Source: Gammaproteobacteria bacterium
GTDB lineage: Bacteria; Pseudomonadota; Gammaproteobacteria; Pseudomonadales; UBA7434
Reading direction: 5' to 3'
DNA: 17,207 bases
Assembly: GCA_024280785.1 (NCBI GenBank)
Contig: JAJRPK010000349.1
Location: 1 to 17,207, forward strand
Position 1 is the stretch's first letter. The number at the start of each line of letters is the position of its first letter. The notes below the pieces were generated by a model, which searched no databases, had not been told where the DNA came from, and was given only the letters and a program-made list of their open reading frames with translations. Below are positions 13,449 through 17,207 of the stretch, one piece after another. The position numbers and the translations under genes were made by a program.

Positions 13449-14684
13449 TTAAGAGTAATTTCTTACTACGTAGTCGGCAATAATATCCTGGAACTCCTCG
13501 GCAATACGCTCGCCTTTGAGTGTCACGTTCTTTTCTCCATCAATATAAACGGGCGCTACCGGCCTTTCACCGGTACCCGGTAAACTGATACCTATATTTG
13601 CGTGTTTACTCTCTCCTGGGCCGTTGACTACGCAACCCATTACAGCAACGTTCATTGTTTCAACGCCGGGATGCTTGTCTCTCCATACTGGCATTTGCTC
13701 GCGCAGGTAGCTCTGGATATCCTCGGCCAATTGCTGAAAATAACTGCTTTTTGTGCGACCACACCCAGGGCACGCAATAACCATAGGAGTAAACGCGCGG
13801 ATTCCCATGGTCTGCAAAATTTCCTGCGCCACCTGAACTTCTGTAGTCCTGCTGCCACCTGGCTCTGGCGTTAGAGAAATACGAATAGTGTCGCCAATCC
13901 CCTCTTGCAATAAAATCGACAATGCAGCTGTGGAGGCAACAATACCTTTGGAACCCAAACCTGCCTCAGTTAAGCCTAGATGCAGCGCATATTGACTCTG
14001 AACTGCAAGACGGCGATAGATTGTAATTAAATCTTGAACCTGACTGGTTTTACAGGAAAGAACAATCCGATCGCTGGCGAGCCCAACACTCTCGGCCAAT
14101 ACCGCACTATCCAATGCCGACTGAATAACAGCATCCTGCATAATTTCAGCCAGCTCTTTAGGGTTTTTCAACTGACTGTTGTCATCTAACAACTTTGCCA
14201 AGAGGCTCTGATCCAGACTACCCCAGTTAACGCCAATTCTCACCGGCTTGTTATAACGGCAAGCGATCTCGACCATATCGCAAAATTGACTATCTTTTTT
14301 TGCCCCCCGGCCCACGTTTCCCGGGTTGATACGGTATTTATCCAGCGCTTCGGCGCAAGCAGGGTGCTCGGCGAGTAAGCGATGACCATTAAAATGAAAA
14401 TCTCCCACCAGTGGCACCGAGATATTTTTAATTTCTAATCGCTCTTTTATAAACGGTACTGCCGCTGCTGCCTCGCTACTGTTAACGGTAATACGCACAA
14501 GTTCAGAACCTGCCGTAGCCAATTCAGCTATTTGATTAGCCGTAGCGTCGATATCCACTGTATCGGTGTTGGTCATTGACTGAACCACTACGGCAGCCCC
14601 GCCACCAACCAATACGCCGTTGATATCGACAGTGTGGCGTTTAACCATCTCGGTGACAGACTTTGCGCGGGGAGTAACAGACAT
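13449..14684 (-). CDS. ispG: 4-hydroxy-3-methylbut-2-enyl diphosphate synthase (long form)
   Basis: IspG (GcpE) carries out the penultimate step of the MEP isoprenoid pathway, using a [4Fe-4S] cluster and electrons from flavodoxin or ferredoxin. From ATG 14684 the protein has 411 residues. The TIM-barrel half shows VQSMTNTDTVD (34-44) and RINPGNVGRGAK (118-129); the cluster half shows Cys305 and Cys308 in CPGCGRT, Cys351 in GCVVNGPGES and the cluster-ligating Glu358. E. coli IspG is 372 residues; this one carries the extra segment around VGDFHFNGHRLLAEHPACA and the GNVGRGAKKDSQF variant seen in alpha- and betaproteobacterial and xanthomonad enzymes. TTG 14693 would add three residues. It sits between iscX and ndk, not in its usual rodZ-hisS slot, but next to the cluster-assembly genes it depends on. 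Confidence 0.97.
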   Translation of the reverse strand: MSVTPRAKSVTEMVKRHTVDINGVLVGGGAAVVVQSMTNTDTVDIDATANQIAELATAGSELVRITVNSSEAAAAVPFIKERLEIKNISVPLVGDFHFNGHRLLAEHPACAEALDKYRINPGNVGRGAKKDSQFCDMVEIACRYNKPVRIGVNWGSLDQSLLAKLLDDNSQLKNPKELAEIMQDAVIQSALDSAVLAESVGLASDRIVLSCKTSQVQDLITIYRRLAVQSQYALHLGLTEAGLGSKGIVASTAALSILLQEGIGDTIRISLTPEPGGSRTTEVQVAQEILQTMGIRAFTPMVIACPGCGRTKSSYFQQLAEDIQSYLREQMPVWRDKHPGVETMNVAVMGCVVNGPGESKHANIGISLPGTGERPVAPVYIDGEKNVTLKGERIAEEFQDIIADYVVRNYS

Positions 14685-14736
14685 GGAATTCAAGAAATCT
14701 CTGAATATGGGTGTTCAAGCGATTTTACACTAGTGG

Positions 14737-14767
14737 AAAAGCGGCGGCCAGCAGAAAGACGGCCCCC
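14737..14767 (-). terminator. Weak intrinsic terminator candidate after iscX
   Basis: Directly after the iscX stop, GGGGGCC (14767-14761) can pair with GGCCGCC (14749-14743) with one mismatch, leaving an 11-nt loop, and four U residues follow two bases later (14740-14737). The short U-run makes it doubtful, but it fits the end of the isc transcript, with some read-through into ispG. Confidence 0.35.
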
Positions 14768-14962
14768 TTACTCTGCTTCTTCTATCCATGCCATTTGGAT
14801 CCCTTCCAGGATCTTTTCACCGCAACGGTCAGGATCGTCATCAAAGCCGTCTAACGTGATAATCCAGTTTCGTAAATCGACAAAATTTACCGATTGTGGG
14901 TCGACCTCAGGGTGTACCTCACACAGTTCAATCGCAATATCATTAATATCAGTCCAACGCAT
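14768..14962 (-). CDS. iscX: Iron-sulfur assembly protein IscX
   Basis: A 64-residue acidic protein (E. coli IscX has 66) that binds IscS and iron and modulates the rate of cluster formation. The whole family pattern is present: W3, the EVHPEVDPQSVNFVDLRNW region (15-33), LDGFDDDP (37-44) and the ending EKILEGIQMAWIEE (49-62). Acidic residues form the probable iron and IscS contact face. ATG 14962 is supported by GAGGA about six bases upstream. It is 48 bp downstream of fdx and ends the isc group, as in E. coli and Pseudomonas. Confidence 0.97.
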   Translation of the reverse strand: MRWTDINDIAIELCEVHPEVDPQSVNFVDLRNWIITLDGFDDDPDRCGEKILEGIQMAWIEEAE

Positions 14963-15010
14963 AATATTTCCTCACAGAATTAAACCGATGGGATAAATTA
15001 CTTTTACTAT

Positions 15011-15343
15011 TTATTCCCTAGCATGATTTATCGTGTACTTGGGAATTTCGACGACCAGATCCTCATCGGCCACCTTAGCTTGACAACTTAATCGGCTTTC
15101 TGGCTCCAAGCCCCAGGCCTTATCCAAATAATCTTCTTCTAATTCATCGGCCTCTGGCAAGGAATCGTATCCTTCACGGATAATAACGTGGCATGTGGTA
15201 CAAGCGCAGGACATCTCACAAGCATGCTCAATTTCTATGTCGTGACGAAGCAACACTTCGCAAATACTCTCACCCGATTTGGCATCGACCACGGCACCCT
15301 CTGGTAACAGCTGGTCATGCGGCAATACTACAATTTTTGACAT
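15011..15343 (-). CDS. fdx: ISC-type [2Fe-2S] ferredoxin
   Basis: An adrenodoxin-like ferredoxin of 110 residues that supplies electrons to the IscS/IscU scaffold during cluster assembly. The four cluster ligands are C42, C48 and C51 in CEMSCACTTCHV and C87 in RLSCQAKV, with the conserved extra C46 between them. The REGYDSLPEADELEEDYLDK stretch (56-75) matches E. coli Fdx closely. It starts at ATG 15343, 105 bp after hscA, a gap without visible signals, and is followed by iscX. Confidence 0.97.
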   Translation of the reverse strand: MSKIVVLPHDQLLPEGAVVDAKSGESICEVLLRHDIEIEHACEMSCACTTCHVIIREGYDSLPEADELEEDYLDKAWGLEPESRLSCQAKVADEDLVVEIPKYTINHARE

Positions 15344-15448
15344 GCTAGCTATGCTCCAATGATTTTGTCTAGACTTACATTTGCAGTAACCACCGCTTTT
15401 ACCACAGACTTAACAAAATATTTATCCGACCAACACTTATATATACCG

Positions 15449-17207
15449 TTATTTCTCATCGACAGAGCCCTCAGCGACGTCAGAGCCCTCAGCGGTATCA
15501 GAGCCCTCAGCGGTATCAGAGCCCTCAGCGGCATTAGAGCCCTCAGCGGCATCAAAGCCCTCGGCTACATCGGCGATATTTTTTCCCTGTAACGCGACAC
15601 GAATACTCTGATTCATACGCTTAGCCGCAAAGCTTTCGGTGGCACGGCCTAACGCGGCTACGGCATCACTAATATCCTGAGAACTGCTCAGTTCCGCCAA
15701 TTGAGCCAGCTGATCGAGTAATGCCCGTACGGCTTTTTTCTCGGTAGCACTGAGAAGATCTCCGTCTTGATCAATCGCCGCTTCTACCGCTTCAATCAAC
15801 CCTTTCGCCTCTACTTGCTGCTCGACCAGCATCCGTATGTCTCTATCTTCGCCAGCGTAGGAATAGGACGCCTTTAACATCTCAGCTATCTGCTCTTCGT
15901 CCAGCCCGTAAGAAGGTTTAACCTGTATAGTGGTTTTGACACCCGTCGTTGTTTCTTCGGCAGACACATCAAGAATTCCATCGGCATCAACACTAAACGT
16001 CACCAAAATACGTGCAGCTCCTGCGACCATCGATGGAATTCCGCGCAACTCAAAACGTGCCAAGGAACGGCAGTCGACAACCATCTCTCTTTCGCCCTGC
16101 AAAACATGAACCGCTAATGCGGTTTGTCCGTCTTTGTAAGTGGTAAACTCTTGCGCTCTCACCGCAGGTATCGCTGTATTGCGATGAATGATTTTTTCAA
16201 CCAAACCTCCCATAGTCTCTATACCCAAAGAAAGGGGCAGCACATCCAAAAGCAATAAATCCTGCCCTCGATCATTGCCAATTAGAATATCGGCTTGAAT
16301 AGCCGCACCTAATGCGACGACCTGATCGGGGTCCACATCAGATTTAGGCTCTTTAGCAAATAATTGTGCCACCTTATCTCTAACTAGCGGAACTCGAGTC
16401 GAACCACCTACCAAAACAACGTCAGCAATATTTTCCACCGTCAGCCCCGCATCCTCGATACTACGTCGACAGGATGATAACGTAGCTTCAACCAAAGGCT
16501 CTATAAGATGATTAAATACGGTACGAGTCAGCTCACCATGCCACTCGGCAGAATTTAATTCTAGCGAAATGACTACTCGATCATTCTCACTAAGCGATTG
16601 TTTTGCTGCACGAGAAGAAACCAACAGCTGACGATAATCCTGTGGCGCAAGCTGGTCTCGCGTCAATGATGCCTGTTCTAAAACCCAATCCGCAATTGCG
16701 TGATCAAAATCATCCCCCCCCAAGGCCGTGTCACCGCCGGTAGAGAGCACTTCAAACACGCCCTCACTCAGCTGCAAGATAGAAACATCAAAGGTTCCAC
16801 CACCCAAATCGTAAACAGCTATACAACGATCATCGGCTTTATTTAATCCGTAGGCTACGGCAGCCGCAGTGGGTTCGTTAATCAAACGCAAAACCCGAAC
16901 GCCCGCTAATCGTGCTGCATCCTTAGTCGCCTGGCGTTGAGCATCATCAAAATAAGCGGGTACGGTAATGACCACGCCTTCGATTTGACCTCCCAAAGAG
17001 CTCTCTGCCCGCTGCGCCAGTGTACGCAAAATCTCTGCTGATGCCTGAATAGGAGTGATCTCTCCTGCGACCGTTTTCATTCGAATAATCTGGCTTGCCT
17101 GATTCCCTACATCAGAATCGGCATCAACAAATTGATAACTTAAATTATCGCCAATCTCGTCTATACCACGACCTAAAAATCGCTTAAATGACGCTAAGGT
17201 ATTATAG
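15449..17207 (-). CDS. hscA: Fe-S cluster chaperone HscA with an acidic tandem-repeat tail, 5' end outside the window
   Basis: An Hsp70-class ATPase that, with HscB, drives transfer of [2Fe-2S] clusters from IscU to apoproteins. The frame runs past the right edge: residues read upstream of ATG 17080 (NTLASFKRFLGRG and so on) clearly continue HscA, so about 80 N-terminal residues are missing, not a start at 17080. Seen: TVPAYFDDAQRQATKDAA, NEPTAAAVAYGL, YDLGGGTFDVSI, GGSTRVPLVRDKV, LLDVLPLSLGIETMGG and the HscA-specific substrate-binding region AQEFTTYKDGQTA, followed by the helical lid. The E. coli protein ends near ALKGHSVDEV; here about 40 more residues follow, made of six AEGSDx hexapeptides. 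The tail is Asp/Glu-rich and probably disordered. hscB would be expected just beyond the window. Confidence 0.96.
   Translation of the reverse strand, partial: YNTLASFKRFLGRGIDEIGDNLSYQFVDADSDVGNQASQIIRMKTVAGEITPIQASAEILRTLAQRAESSLGGQIEGVVITVPAYFDDAQRQATKDAARLAGVRVLRLINEPTAAAVAYGLNKADDRCIAVYDLGGGTFDVSILQLSEGVFEVLSTGGDTALGGDDFDHAIADWVLEQASLTRDQLAPQDYRQLLVSSRAAKQSLSENDRVVISLELNSAEWHGELTRTVFNHLIEPLVEATLSSCRRSIEDAGLTVENIADVVLVGGSTRVPLVRDKVAQLFAKEPKSDVDPDQVVALGAAIQADILIGNDRGQDLLLLDVLPLSLGIETMGGLVEKIIHRNTAIPAVRAQEFTTYKDGQTALAVHVLQGEREMVVDCRSLARFELRGIPSMVAGAARILVTFSVDADGILDVSAEETTTGVKTTIQVKPSYGLDEEQIAEMLKASYSYAGEDRDIRMLVEQQVEAKGLIEAVEAAIDQDGDLLSATEKKAVRALLDQLAQLAELSSSQDISDAVAALGRATESFAAKRMNQSIRVALQGKNIADVAEGFDAAEGSNAAEGSDTAEGSDTAEGSDVAEGSVDEK
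15464..15571. repeat. Six tandem 18-bp repeats inside the 3' end of hscA
   Basis: Units of AGAGCCCTCAGCGGTATC and close variants start at 15464, 15482, 15500, 15518, 15536 and 15554. Copies 2 and 3 are identical; copies 4 and 5 differ from them at one to three positions, mostly at the end; the outermost two are the most divergent. Because 18 is a multiple of three, gain or loss of a unit would keep the hscA frame. Confidence 0.95.

Noticed and set aside
15349..15592. Repetitive open frames on both strands reading PLRALI or ALSGIR repeats
   Set aside because: They are out-of-frame readings of the 18-bp repeats inside hscA; any repeat of a multiple of three stays open in several frames.
15449..17080. 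HscA starting at ATG 17080
   Set aside because: The same frame continues upstream to the window edge with clear HscA homology, so the gene is cut by the window and not N-terminally truncated.

Overview
The window reads as a chromosomal segment of a gammaproteobacterium with moderate GC, probably a marine lineage near Pseudomonas/Cellvibrio relatives. This rests on gene order: isc genes, then ndk-rlmN-pilF-rodZ-hisS-yfgM-bamB-der, is a gammaproteobacterial arrangement. The genus cannot be named from sequence alone. Nearly everything from 2.9 kb to the right edge lies on the minus strand, so the text below follows transcription from right to left.

Right part (about 17.2 to 14.7 kb): the end of an iron-sulfur assembly (isc) operon. 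It holds hscA (5' end outside the window, with an unusual acidic tandem-repeat tail), fdx and iscX, followed by a possible weak terminator. Next comes ispG, an isoprenoid-pathway enzyme that itself needs a [4Fe-4S] cluster. It is the long family variant and is not at its usual place between rodZ and hisS. A good sigma70-type promoter with a structured leader then drives ndk.

Central part (13.2 to 4.5 kb): a long housekeeping cluster: ndk (nucleotide pools), rlmN (rRNA/tRNA A-methylation), a PilF-like TPR lipoprotein, rodZ (cell shape), hisS (His-tRNA synthetase), yfgM and bamB (envelope protein folding), and der (ribosome assembly GTPase). A previously unlisted 39-codon reading frame for a one-helix membrane peptide lies between bamB and der. 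Several genes use GTG or TTG starts. Below der lie a group III truncated hemoglobin and trpS.

Left part (1 to 2.9 kb): an accessory region. A 5' gene fragment of an amidohydrolase-2 family enzyme diverges from a TetR-family regulator, with a striking set of 10-bp helically phased repeats between them. Beyond tetR is a short remnant of a REP-associated tyrosine transposase (RAYT), then about 440 bp of apparently non-coding DNA with a strong hairpin, then an NTF2/ketosteroid-isomerase-like gene with a likely terminator and a tiny lipoprotein-signal reading frame. This suggests a small catabolic locus next to conserved core genes.

I see no phage, CRISPR, toxin-antitoxin or defence system. The most unusual points are the displaced long-form ispG, the HscA repeat tail, the phased operator-like array, the small membrane ORF and the RAYT remnant.
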